A DNA stretch of 64,000 bases. Source: Leptospira ainlahdjerensis. Its GTDB lineage: Bacteria; Spirochaetota; Leptospiria; Leptospirales; Leptospiraceae. The stretch's first letter is position 1; each line of letters opens with the position of its first letter. Under the pieces are notes generated by a model. It was not told the origin of the DNA and ran no database searches. It saw only the letters and a program-made list of their open reading frames with translations. The stretch spans positions 36,553 through 100,552 of the forward strand of contig NZ_JAFFPU010000038.1 of the NCBI RefSeq assembly GCF_016919175.1. Direction: 5' to 3'. Both the position numbers and the translations under genes were made by a program. This document shows, in pieces, positions 44,587 through 59,097 of this stretch.

Positions 44587-45759
44587 TTTTCTTTTCCACC
44601 GTTTCTTCTCTCGCGAAAATGGAACCCGGTTCTCCCTTGAGATGCCGGGTTCCGTTTTCATCGGATCTCAATTCTCTACAGATAAACGTTTCAACGGTCA
44701 TGCAGTTTGTGAACGACCTGTTCTCCCTGGGTCGCTTCCGTGTTCGCTGAAAAGGGGAGTCCAGCTTTCCGAACTTTCCAAATTCTTTTAGCAAAGTCTG
44801 CAAAAATCATTTTTATCAATAACGGGCTTTTGGCTTGGATTTGAGAATCGAAGCAGGTCGGGAATTTTCTCCTTCAAAACTTCCTCCGAGCGAAACCGAA
44901 TAGAACAATGCTTGGTGGTGACTTGGATTCTGGAACGACGAGTTCCTGTGTTTGAATCACGTCTTGCAACGAGAATCGATCCGCAAACTTACAATAATTC
45001 ATGATTTTTTTACATAGATCGATTGAGTGGAAACGTCTTGTCGGTCTTTGGACACCAATCCTAAAGAAGATATACTTGATCTTCGATTGTATTAGTAAGG
45101 CAAGCAAGTAGAAAACAAAAACTTCTCCCTAAATCCTGAAAGGGTGAATACTTTTCAGAATTCCTTTGTAAATTCGAAAGATTCTAACTTTGACCAAACG
45201 TCTTTTGAATTGTGAAGTTCCGTTAGCTTTTTGTGTCCTATTTTGAAACCATGTATTTTGATCCGGATCCATTCTATATTCCCCCCGCAACTCTTTGTAA
45301 AACTTCGCTAGCGAAAGGTGTGAATCAATTCTCTTTAAAGCGAGAGTTTGCTTCGGTTTTCAGGTCGTAATTTTGTTCTTTTAATTTCCCAAAAGTTTAA
45401 GGATTGTTTTTTTCTTTTATTTTTACGCTAAAAAACGTTCTGATCTTCCGGTTTGAAACATTTACCTCGTCAGAAAATTTAAAAATTGGGGCGGTTTTTA
45501 ACTCACTAAAAAATGAATACGAGTGTAATGAAAACTCCATTCTGAAATTGATCTTTCATTCCAGGAGCTCAAAACTCTGCTGAAAATCTCATTTTCACAA
45601 AGAGAAGAATTTTGGAAAAATGAAAAAAATTGAAAAAAGCTTGAAATCGGCTCGGATGTCCGCTTGTGATAAGAGCGCGGGAAAATCCCAAACGAACGGA
45701 AGTATGTCCTTCATTCTAAATTTAAGAACAATCCGAAAAGGTGCAAAACGGTAAAATTG
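44587..45759. other. Gene-free stretch of about 1.2 kb
   Basis: Scattered short frames without ribosome sites. An inverted ACCCGGTTCTCCC / GATGCCGGGTTCCG pair just after the lipoprotein stop (about 44620-44656) is a likely terminator. The rest is AT-rich, and I see no repeat, RNA or gene remnant I can name. Confidence 0.5.
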
Positions 45760-46335
45760 ATGAAACTGGAAATCCTTTTAGAAAAACTTTCCAATCCTGC
45801 AAAACGAGCGCTCCAATCGCTGAAGCTAAAAAAGATCGAAGACTTCTCAAAGTTTACAAAAAAAGAAATTTCCATCCTTCACGGAGTTGGGCCGAATACG
45901 ATTGCGCTTATCGAAAAGGAAATGAAACCTTTGAAGGTGAATTTCAAAAAAACTGAAATTCGCTCCCGTTCGTTATCGGGTGTGAAGTACAAAACGATCG
46001 ACGAATACATCGGTTCCTTCCCGAAAGAAACCCGAGAAATATTAAGCGAAATGAGAAACATCGTTCGCAAGGCGGCTCCTCAGGCAAAGGAAAAGATCGG
46101 TTATAATATGCCGGCCTTTGAATATAACGGTATTTTGGTGTATTTTGCGGCTTACAAAAAACATCTAGGATTTTATCCTACTTCGATCGCGACGAAAATA
46201 TTTGCAGATGATTTGGCTCCTTATAAATATTCGAAAGGTGCGATTCAGTTTCCTTTGGATCGGAAATTGCCGAAAACTCTCATTTCAAAAATCGTAAAGT
46301 TGAGAGTCGAAGAAAACAAAAAGAAATTGAAATGA
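45760..46335 (+). CDS. Helix-hairpin-helix plus DUF1801 protein
   Basis: 191 aa from the ATG at 45760 (a TTG codon precedes it). Residues about 1-55 look like the RNA-polymerase-alpha-CTD type helix-hairpin-helix (LSNPAKRALQSLKLKKIEDFSKFTKKEISILHGVGPNTI). Residues about 70-190 are DUF1801/YdhG (IDEYIGSFPKETREIL, EKIGYNMPAFEYNG, HLGFYPTS, GAIQFPLDRKLP). DUF1801 is an iron-chaperone-like fold of unclear function. The N-terminal half suggests nucleic-acid or protein contact. Confidence 0.85.
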   Translation: MKLEILLEKLSNPAKRALQSLKLKKIEDFSKFTKKEISILHGVGPNTIALIEKEMKPLKVNFKKTEIRSRSLSGVKYKTIDEYIGSFPKETREILSEMRNIVRKAAPQAKEKIGYNMPAFEYNGILVYFAAYKKHLGFYPTSIATKIFADDLAPYKYSKGAIQFPLDRKLPKTLISKIVKLRVEENKKKLK

Positions 46336-46418
46336 AAGAATTCTTGTCGATAAGGATCCTTTGACCCAAATGGATAGAATCTAAAAGAATTAGAATTTAT
46401 CGAAAAGGATCGATATTG

Positions 46419-46811
46419 ATGATTATTCAAAATCCGGAACTGAAAAAAAATATAGGAAGAGTCCTCATTGTGATTTTTTCGGTCATCTTAGTTTTTCATT
46501 TTTTTGTTTTGATTCGGATCATTCCTTATACGATTGTCTGGGGCGGTCGTCTTCAAAACACGCAGCAGATGTACGGATTCGAAATCGTCTCCATCTTGTT
46601 GAATTCATTCTTTCTTTTTGTGATCCTTATGGAACGGGGATATATTCGTAGGTATCTTTCGGTTGCGCTTCTTAAGGTCATTCTTTGGATCATGATTTTT
46701 CTTTTCTCGTTGAACACGTTTGGAAACTTGAATTCCCTCAATCAACTCGAAAGTATTCTTTTTACTCCGATTACGTTCCTGCTTGCACTGTTTTGTTTTC
46801 TACTCGTTTGA
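46419..46811 (+). CDS. Small four-helix membrane protein
   Basis: 130 aa from the ATG at 46419 (AAAAGGAT upstream). Four hydrophobic segments, short loops and a hydrophobic C-terminus. No family recognised. It lies between DUF1801 and MepB in the same direction, with gaps of 83 and 24 bp, so the three may be one operon. Confidence 0.65.
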   Translation: MIIQNPELKKNIGRVLIVIFSVILVFHFFVLIRIIPYTIVWGGRLQNTQQMYGFEIVSILLNSFFLFVILMERGYIRRYLSVALLKVILWIMIFLFSLNTFGNLNSLNQLESILFTPITFLLALFCFLLV

Positions 46812-46835
46812 TATGGCGGGAAAAATTTACTTTCT

Positions 46836-47429
46836 ATGGATCCAAACAAAAAACAGCCTATGACAAAGAAAAAAAATATTTCTCTTTCTCGAAGGATGGA
46901 AGACGGACAAGCATTAGAAAAATATATTTTTCCAAATGCGTTCGAAGAATTTCGTCGGAAAGTTTTGGATCCTCTCGAACTGGAGGCCGCTCGTTTTTTT
47001 ATCGAAAAAGAAAGTTTAGAATACGCCGCTTGTTTTTTTGAACTCAAAAATCAGAAGATCGTATTCCGCAGCGCCAAGATTACCCCGACCAAGGCAGGGC
47101 AATTCGTCACTCTTTGGAAACGCAAAAAAGGCGGTCCGATCGAACCGTACCATATTCAAGACGACGTCGATTATTATATCGTTCTTGCAAATCTTCCAAA
47201 CCGTTCCGGACAATTTATCTTTCCAAAGGAAGCTTTATACGAGCATGGAATTCTCTCGGGCAAAAAGGAGGGCAAGAGGGGTTTTAGAATTTATCCGCCT
47301 TGGGACTTGTCGCTTAACAAACAGGCGCAAAAAACTCAAATCTGGCAGTCGAATTATTTTATGGAGAACGTCGCGGACCTCGAAATCGATCGAAAGAATT
47401 TTCTCAACCTCTTAGGTCTTGGAGAATAA
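46836..47429 (+). CDS. MepB-family protein
   Basis: 197 aa. Family pattern through the second half: KITPTKAGQFVTLWKRKKGGPIEPY, a YYIV strand, SGQFIFPKEALYEHGILS, GKRGFRIYPPWD and KTQIWQSNYF. In Staphylococcus aureus MepB is encoded with the multidrug regulator and pump MepR/MepA, but its own role is unknown. Here there is no pump or regulator nearby. Confidence 0.88.
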   Translation: MDPNKKQPMTKKKNISLSRRMEDGQALEKYIFPNAFEEFRRKVLDPLELEAARFFIEKESLEYAACFFELKNQKIVFRSAKITPTKAGQFVTLWKRKKGGPIEPYHIQDDVDYYIVLANLPNRSGQFIFPKEALYEHGILSGKKEGKRGFRIYPPWDLSLNKQAQKTQIWQSNYFMENVADLEIDRKNFLNLLGLGE

Positions 47430-47430
47430 A

Positions 47431-48036
47431 ATGAATTTTCATCGAAGTTTCCTATTCTTTTGGATCGTTATAAATTTCTTTTTTCTTTCCTGCGATCGTG
47501 CGGTTTACGATCCTCAAAAGATCGTCCTTAGGACCGAAATTCTTTCGGAGACAAAAATCCTTACTCAGAAAAATCTTTCCTTCGCCGGAAAACGAGGTGG
47601 ACTCGTTTCTCTTTCCGGGTTTTTTCACAAATTGGAAATACTGGAGGAGGCGACAAAAGACGGTGAAAGCGGTTATCTGATTTTGAAACCTTTTTCATTT
47701 TTGAGAGAATCGAATCCCTCTTTGGGTTGGCCTTCCTGGTATGCGTTCGATGCGGTGTTGGTCAACGTAGGTTGGATTCCTCAGAATGGAATGAATCATA
47801 GATACAAACATCTCAATTATGAAGAACCTTTGTTCAGGAATCCGGTTTCGATTTTTGGAAGGATACGGAATACCTCGAGTCCGAACATCTACAAAAAAAC
47901 GGGCGTCGTAATTCTGAAACCGAAAAGAGAAATCGAACTCTGGAACGAAATCGATGATAAAAAGATCGCATCGAATTTACCTCCTTATGCTTTAAACGTT
48001 CTTCCGATTTGTTTGGATTTAATCGAAGGTGATTGA
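47431..48036 (+). CDS. SURF1-like lipoprotein
   Basis: 201 aa from the ATG at 47431, chosen for the GGAG site overlapping the mepB stop. An N-terminal hydrophobic helix ends in FFLSC (possible lipobox). The body resembles SURF1 in order: VSLSGFFHKLEILEEA, WYAFDAVLVNVGWIP (the VxRGW-like strand), and FGRIRN. SURF1 proteins help insert heme into cytochrome oxidase, but the typical second C-terminal membrane helix is not obvious here, so the assignment is tentative. Confidence 0.55.
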   Translation: MNFHRSFLFFWIVINFFFLSCDRAVYDPQKIVLRTEILSETKILTQKNLSFAGKRGGLVSLSGFFHKLEILEEATKDGESGYLILKPFSFLRESNPSLGWPSWYAFDAVLVNVGWIPQNGMNHRYKHLNYEEPLFRNPVSIFGRIRNTSSPNIYKKTGVVILKPKREIELWNEIDDKKIASNLPPYALNVLPICLDLIEGD

Positions 48037-48142
48037 AGTTTTTGGAAGATTGGAATCGGATTCTATCGATACTTCTTCCGTTTTCAAGAATCGTCTTGGA
48101 ACCGGATACCAATTCCATCAACCGATCTGAAAATGAAAAGTG

Positions 48143-48658
48143 ATGTCTAAACAAAAACTATTGGAATTTATAGCCGACTTGACCTGCCCGATGGATCCCT
48201 TTGTTTTTGCGGGTTTCGGGTCGAATTACCAAGAAGAGTATTTATCCGAAGAGAACAACGTTTTTGAACTTGAGGATCGTTACATCGAACAATTTTTGTG
48301 TTCTTTCAATCTCAACGAAACCATTTCCCACTTGTTTTCCATTTTAATCACGAAACCCGTCGACTTTTATGAAAACTTGGCCACGAGACGATCCGATTTC
48401 TGGGACCATTCGGTGAATCTAATGATTGCAAAGGCGGCTAAGAAGAATCCGGAAGCCGTCTCCTCGCTTTTATTGTCGTCCATTCGGGAAAATCCTCACC
48501 TTCAAAAAAGATTCATCGAGTTGCTCGGTTTTTTAGACATAGAGATTTCCCATCCGATTCTTCTCGAAATGAAATCCGATTGGAAAAACTTGGACGTTGA
48601 AGAAATGGAAATCCTGGATTGCATCCATTTCGAATTTCAAAATCTTTCAGCTCCTTAA
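48143..48658 (+). CDS. Hypothetical cytoplasmic protein
   Basis: 171 aa from the second of two adjacent ATG codons. No signal peptide; acidic, Phe/Glu/Leu-rich and probably all-helical (HLFSILITKPVDFYENL, SLLLSSIRENPHLQKRFIELLGFLDI), in the manner of HEAT-like repeats or small immunity proteins. No family recognised. Confidence 0.65.
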   Translation: MSKQKLLEFIADLTCPMDPFVFAGFGSNYQEEYLSEENNVFELEDRYIEQFLCSFNLNETISHLFSILITKPVDFYENLATRRSDFWDHSVNLMIAKAAKKNPEAVSSLLLSSIRENPHLQKRFIELLGFLDIEISHPILLEMKSDWKNLDVEEMEILDCIHFEFQNLSAP

Positions 48659-48972
48659 GACATTTCGTTTATCAATCCCTTAAGGTTGATCTTAGAATAT
48701 CGATCGTATGTCCTTTTTGTTTTCGATTTTTAAATCGGGAATAGAATGATAATCCTCGTGATCTGCTTATAATTTGCGTTCGTGCTTTCTCCGATTTTTG
48801 GCGAAGGTTGCAGATTTATTATATAATATTTTCTTAAATCAAAGATGTAAGGTGGAGTTTTTATTTTTAAAAAATAAATCCGCAAATTCTTCGAACACTC
48901 TTGTTGCTTGGTGCAGGAAAAGTCTTGAAGAGAACTTCATCGAGTCTTTGAAAAAATTTGAAAGGATTATCA
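48659..48972. other. Gap upstream of the CHRD gene
   Basis: No gene, repeat or clear promoter. AT-rich throughout. Confidence 0.45.
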
Positions 48973-49401
48973 ATGAAACTGAAAACTATCTTATTGGCGC
49001 TTAGTATTCTTTTTTTTCCGGTTTTGGTTTATGGAAAAGGACCGGTTAAATACTTAGCGTCTTTGAAAGACTCGACCCAACAAAACGTGAACGCCAGAGG
49101 AAGTGTGGATGCGATTTTGGACGAAGAAACCGGCAAGCTGAAAGTATCGGGATCTTACGAATATTTCGGAACGAATGCAACCGGTATTCTTGTTCAAACG
49201 GAAGGAGTAGAAGATCCGATTTGTTCCTTCAAACCTCCATACAATGCGACCAACAGTCCGTGGAAGGATTGGGGTTCGTGCGATTTGAACTTGGATCAGA
49301 AGAAGGCGTTGAACGCAGGTAAGCTTTATATTCTTATCAAGACGATCGGTCGCGAGGATGGACAAGTTCGCGGGGCGATTCTTCCGGAAACAAAGAAATA
49401 A
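48973..49401 (+). CDS. CHRD-domain exported protein
   Basis: 142 aa from the ATG at 48973, which opens a signal peptide (ALSILFFPVLVYG). The CHRD pattern, shared with chordin, is seen in KYLASLKDSTQQN, GSVDAILDEETGKLKVSGSY, and KLYILIKTIGREDGQVRGAI at the end. Bacterial CHRD proteins are periplasmic or surface proteins with no proven role. Followed by a strong terminator at 49445-49488. Confidence 0.85.
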   Translation: MKLKTILLALSILFFPVLVYGKGPVKYLASLKDSTQQNVNARGSVDAILDEETGKLKVSGSYEYFGTNATGILVQTEGVEDPICSFKPPYNATNSPWKDWGSCDLNLDQKKALNAGKLYILIKTIGREDGQVRGAILPETKK

Positions 49402-49444
49402 TTACCATTTAAGAATTTCCATTTACTGATCGATTGAGTTCGAG

Positions 49445-49488
49445 TTTGTCTTAGGCAACTCCCGAAGCCTAAGACAAATCCCTTTTTT
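49445..49488 (+). terminator. Rho-independent terminator after the CHRD gene
   Basis: Perfect 12-bp stem TTTGTCTTAGGC/GCCTAAGACAAA (49445-49456 with 49467-49478), then CCC and a T6 run. Confidence 0.9.
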
Positions 49489-49905
49489 CCTTGATTTGCC
49501 AAGTTCGAGTCTCTGAAATCGAAACGAATACCAGTTACAAAGCGCCTGACGAATTTTTATAATATACTTTTGCGATGGGCTCGTGATCTTAGGGATCGGA
49601 TTTTATTTTAATTTAACGGCTCAATACATAGGATTTCCCTCCCTAGCGGAAGTGCGATCGAATTGGAGAGGGCAGAGAAATTTTTGTTTTATCAGTACAG
49701 CCTGATTTGTTTTTGTGCAAGGTCCAATTCTTCTAGTTTTTTCTTACAAAATAAACGAATCCTGATGGAGAAAATTTTCTAAAAATAGGAATTCTATTTT
49801 TGGTCCGAGTTTTTTCCGCGGTTGTTTATGGAATTGAACTGAAATACAAATCCTCCCTGCGTGGAGCATATCCTTGCCCAGAAGTTGTCTTGATCTCAAG
49901 AAGGA

Positions 49906-50113
49906 TCTGTCGGAACTACGACAACTCTTCCGTGAAAGATGGGCGGCCCCGCCCTGATTTTGGGTGGTGGGGAGCGGTGGCGGGAAAATCTCGGGTGACT
50001 TTCCTCTATCACAAAATCAAACTTTTCGCAAGAAAAAATTTTCATGTAGGAACTCCTACAAAACCCTGTTCTCGGGACGATTCTTGTTTTTATTTCTTCT
50101 TAACTTGCGGATA
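49906..50113 (+). repeat. Dispersed ~200-bp intergenic element, copy B
   Basis: Same block order as copy A: TCTGTCGGAACT, GGGTGGTGGGG, ACTTTCCTCTATCA, TGTAGGAACTCCTACA (50045-50060) and TCTCGGGACGATTCT. Ends TAACTTGCGG. Confidence 0.8.
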
Positions 50114-50275
50114 AGGTTCTGGCGCGGAGGAGAAGGCGGCTAACGTAAAAGTGAGTCTGATTTTCCGAAAAATCGGATTTGAAATCTGTGAAGAATTTTT
50201 CTCGGACGCATTTCTAAAACGGTTTTGCATCGTCGGAAACTCCATTCTCACTTCCGGATCTATTTTTTTATTTTT

Positions 50276-50316
50276 AAAAAGGGATTTGTTCGAAGCCTAA
50301 GACAAATCCCTTTTTT
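50276..50316. terminator. Bidirectional terminator after the DUF1554 gene
   Basis: Perfect 14-bp stem AAAAAGGGATTTGT/ACAAATCCCTTTTT with a 12-nt loop; T-runs on both sides. The loop and right stem reuse the 27-bp sequence of the terminator at 49463-49489. Confidence 0.88.
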
Positions 50317-50322
50317 CGAAAT

Positions 50323-51015
50323 CTACTGTTCTATACAGAGGACTCTCGCTGTCGTATTGCAGTTGATCGTTCCGATATGGATCGACTGAACATCTCTTTC
50401 ATTCGGTAGGCCCGTTTCTCCCTGGTTCCCTGCATCGGCTGAAAACCAATCTCCGCAGGAATTGGTCGCACTCCAGTCCGGATTCAAGGCAGTCCAGATT
50501 CGGGTTCCAACGGTTGTCGTAAAGGAATTCTGCAAAGAATTTGCCGGGTTGAAGTCAAAGAGACGTCGGCCGTTGGTTCGAAAAACGACAGTGGTTCCGT
50601 CGATTCTTCTGTAATCCGTATCCGCTTTTAGGATCCAGTTCACTTGTCCGTTTCCTTGGCCGTTGAAGTTCGCGTCCGCGTTTAAAGACGCGATCCTTGT
50701 GTTTTCTCCGCCTCCGTTTTGCGAAATCATCAAAGCCTTGAAACTTCCGGTAGTTCCCAGTCCGGTCGGAGTTTGAGTTCCGCAAAACGCATCCGCGCCG
50801 CTGATTCCTCCGAAATTTCCGTTATGAGCGTCGGCGGTGACGAAAATGTATCGGAATGCACGGTTGTTGGACGAAGAGGCCGACGCCGATTCGGAATTTT
50901 GCCGGAACAACAGTAAGTTCAGAATATCGGAATCGTTTGAACTACTTTCACCCGAACAAAATACATTCAAAAAAATGAATGTAGTAGTTGTTAATTTTTT
51001 GAGTATCGTTTTCAT
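50323..51015 (-). CDS. DUF1554 lipoprotein
   Basis: 230 aa from the ATG at 51015 (MKTILKKL), which opens a lipoprotein signal peptide with FLNVFC. A Ser/Asn-rich linker leads to the DUF1554 domain: RYIFVTADAHNGNFGGISGADAFC, a WILKADTDYRR strand, RIWTALNPDW, and SCGDWFSADAGNQGETG, ending CNTTARVLCIEQ. The domain is expanded in Leptospira and is related to C-type-lectin-like secreted domains. Cysteines in the domain probably form disulfides. Likely surface exposed. Confidence 0.9.
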   Translation of the reverse strand: MKTILKKLTTTTFIFLNVFCSGESSSNDSDILNLLLFRQNSESASASSSNNRAFRYIFVTADAHNGNFGGISGADAFCGTQTPTGLGTTGSFKALMISQNGGGENTRIASLNADANFNGQGNGQVNWILKADTDYRRIDGTTVVFRTNGRRLFDFNPANSLQNSFTTTVGTRIWTALNPDWSATNSCGDWFSADAGNQGETGLPNERDVQSIHIGTINCNTTARVLCIEQ

Positions 51016-51168
51016 ACTCTCAAGACCGAGACGGGGAAATTCTTTTGCATTTCTAAAAAAAATCAAACGCTCAATTTATAACCGAGGTCTTGAGTTATGA
51101 ATCATAATTTCTCGTTCGATGAGAATGTCCTGAGACCGCCCCGAAATGAAAATTGTATGTTTTGAATT

Positions 51169-51522
51169 TTACTTTTTCTTTTTTTGTGACATCGAATCCG
51201 CTTCAAAAATATTTTTGTCCCATCCGCGGAAGTCGTAATACTTTGTTTTGGGTTCACCCGTCCAGCCGTGGATTCCTTTTTTTGGAAGAACGATCGCGTG
51301 GATATAGATAACGGGTAAAAGTGATAAGGCTAAAAGGAGAAAAGAGAACGTCCTTCCGAAGTAAATGGAAGTAAGGATGATGATCAGGAGAGTGAGAATA
51401 TACTTTCCCAGTTTTCTCCAACTGGGGCCTCTTTCTTCGAAATGCCCTAAGAAAATATGTCCTAACAAAAAGAAAATGGTCACGACCGACACTTCTAACC
51501 ATAACGAATCCGTATTCCACAT
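51169..51522 (-). CDS. Small membrane protein
   Basis: 117 aa with an AAGGAG ribosome site. Three hydrophobic helices (about 9-26, 40-57, 60-80) and a soluble tail ending in Lys repeats (SQKKKK). No family recognised. Confidence 0.7.
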   Translation of the reverse strand: MWNTDSLWLEVSVVTIFFLLGHIFLGHFEERGPSWRKLGKYILTLLIIILTSIYFGRTFSFLLLALSLLPVIYIHAIVLPKKGIHGWTGEPKTKYYDFRGWDKNIFEADSMSQKKKK

Positions 51523-51806
51523 TCTTTTGATTCTCCTTAACGTTTGTATCCAGTCAACCGCATAGATGGCTTAAACCCGACTGGAAAAAGCCCAAATTGA
51601 GACCGTAAACTTACTTTTTCTTGCGAATTTTTGATCGATTCCTCGAAACGTTACGCGAAAGCGCGCCCAAAATCGAACTTCCGCAAAAAACAATCCGATT
51701 TCTACTTGAGGGCGATCGAAATTCAGAACCGTTCTTTTTTTAAAAAAAAATCTCATCCGGAACGGGAATTTCGGAAAAATCAGATCGAAAAATCCGGTTG
51801 GAAATC

Positions 51807-52664
51807 TCATTCGAGTGCGATTTCTAAAACCACGGGGCAGTGATCGGATAGGCCGTTCTCGCTTTCCGGGATTCCGTCAAAGTCTCCGTCGTCCTCCATA
51901 AAGGGAATTTGTTCGAAGGCCGCGTTGGAAATTGAAAGGTCCGTCAGGATAAAATCGATTAAGGATTTGTGTCCCCAGCAAAGTTGTTTCGCATAACGTC
52001 CCGGATTTTTCAAATCCAAACCTTCCGAAAGAAATTTCCAAGCCTTTTTGTCCTTCCCGAGAGAAACGTTCATATCCCCGAGCAAAAAATACTTCTTTTT
52101 GCGTTTTAGAATTTCGTTTAACGTTTGGAGTTGTCTATATCGAAGATCGCGGGCTTTTTCGGAATGACCGGCTTTGAGGTGGACGTTTAGAAAAGAGTAG
52201 GTAGTTTTCCCGATGGAAACTTTCAGCTCGATTCCGCTTCTTGCTCCGGGCTCTAAGGAAAGTTCGGGATAAAGAAGAATCTCGTGAGAGACGAATTTCT
52301 TCTTCCAACAGATTCCCACTTCTTGTTGATAACCGGGAGTTTTTGTCACGGAGCAAAGATAAGAATTCGGAAGAATTTTGAGAACCGCGGCCTCATTCTC
52401 CACTTCCTGAAGCGCTAAAATATCCGGATCGATCTTGGAAAGATGGGTTTTGATTTTTTCAAAGTCGGATTCTTTTCTTGGAATTCTTCCTTTAGGAAAT
52501 TTTTTCCGGTCTTCGATCTCGTCATAGAGAAACATCGCGTTGAAACTCGCGAGTTTTAGTTTTAAATTCTGTGCCTTGAGCGACTCCGCAGCGAGGAGAA
52601 CAGCAAAAAAGAGAAGGATCTTCCCGGAAATTCGAACGATCCCAAAAGTTGGAGAATGAAGCAT
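51807..52664 (-). CDS. Exported endonuclease/exonuclease/phosphatase-family protein
   Basis: 285 aa with an N-terminal signal sequence (about 13-31) and an AAGGAG ribosome site. All motifs of the DNase I-like fold are present: LASFNAMFLYD, ILALQEVENE (catalytic Glu), FLNVHLKAGHSEKARDLR (His), LLGDMNVSLG (Asp/Asn), DFILTDL and GLSDHCPVVLEI (final Asp-His). It could be a secreted nuclease or a phosphodiesterase such as a sphingomyelinase relative; the C-terminal sphingomyelinase region is absent. Confidence 0.87.
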   Translation of the reverse strand: MLHSPTFGIVRISGKILLFFAVLLAAESLKAQNLKLKLASFNAMFLYDEIEDRKKFPKGRIPRKESDFEKIKTHLSKIDPDILALQEVENEAAVLKILPNSYLCSVTKTPGYQQEVGICWKKKFVSHEILLYPELSLEPGARSGIELKVSIGKTTYSFLNVHLKAGHSEKARDLRYRQLQTLNEILKRKKKYFLLGDMNVSLGKDKKAWKFLSEGLDLKNPGRYAKQLCWGHKSLIDFILTDLSISNAAFEQIPFMEDDGDFDGIPESENGLSDHCPVVLEIALE

Positions 52665-52961
52665 GGAAAGAAGAACTCCTTAGACAGTCCAAGTTCTTGA
52701 ACTTTCCATTTTTTAAATCCAAGTTTTCACAAAAAAAGTAGATTTTTCTCCGTTCCGTCGCCTGGCTACGCTCGGATTTTTTTTTAACTTTCAGAACTTT
52801 TTTTAAAACAGATGAAACTTTTGTAATTGATTTTAATTCTCAAATAGCCTTCAAAATAAACGCAAAGAAAAGGCCCTGGATCTTCGTTTACTTGCAATTT
52901 TTCACAGAGACAAAAATCCTGTTACCAATACCAATATTGGATTCATAGGGACTTCATACGA
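52665..52961. other. Divergent control region before the act operon
   Basis: 297 bp without a gene. Contains a CGCCTGGCTACGCTCGGA segment followed by a long T-run at about 52760-52788, and the palindrome CCAATATTGG shortly before the actA start. No convincing -35/-10 pair. Confidence 0.45.
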
Positions 52962-53468
<507 letters not shown>

Positions 53469-53486
53469 CCGGGAGTAATACTAAGC

Positions 53487-57944
<4,458 letters not shown>

Positions 57945-57945
<1 letters not shown>

Positions 57946-58496
57946 TGTATAAACCTCATAAAGAACAATTTCATACATTTGAAGAAACGAGCGCTGGAGT
58001 ATTCGGGCTCTTTGATTCTCCGGCGGAAATCATTTCTGCGGCGGCCAAAACAAAAGAGAAGAATTACACGAACTTCGATTGTTTCACTCCGTATCCGGTT
58101 CACGGATTGGATGACGCGATGGGAGTTCCACGTTCTGGTCTTCCTTGGGTGACTTTTTTCATGGGCCTTTTCGGATGCACCGTCGGTTTTGGAATGCAAT
58201 ATCTCACTCACAAGTTTGATTGGCCTTTGAACATCTCCGGAAAGAATTTAAACGCTTGGTTTGCCTACGTCCCAATCACGTTCGAATTCACGATTTTTAT
58301 GGCCGGCGTAGGAACTGCGGCGGCGATGTTTTTCTTAACCAAACTTCCGAAAATCAATCGGAGAATTTTGCATCCCGATATCACTACGGACAAGTTTGCA
58401 CTCTGGATCCCTTCTTCTTCTAAAGGATACAAGGAAGACGAAGTGGTTAGCTTTATCAAAGGTCTTGGCGGAAAGAACGTCGAGGTTGTGAAATAG
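57945..58496 (+). CDS. actD: Alternative complex III subunit ActD
   Basis: 183 aa, DUF3341 family. Cytoplasmic N-terminal domain (GVFGLFDSPAEIISAA, FDCFTPYPVHGLDDAMG), two transmembrane helices (about 65-85 and 105-127) and a C-terminal tail. Overlaps actC by one base. Confidence 0.93.
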
Positions 58497-58510
58497 GAGC
58501 AGCGACAAGA

Positions 58511-59092
<582 letters not shown>

Positions 59093-59097
59093 GAATC

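Larger units (their letters stand above)
49402..50322. other. Gene-free stretch with two related terminators and a dispersed element
   Basis: Bounded by hairpin terminators at 49445-49488 and 50276-50316 that share 27 identical bases. Inside lies element copy B (49906-50113). No gene seen. Confidence 0.6.

Noticed and set aside
44874..45107. 77-codon minus-strand frame in the 44.6-45.8 kb gap
   Set aside because: No ribosome site or similarity that I can recognise.
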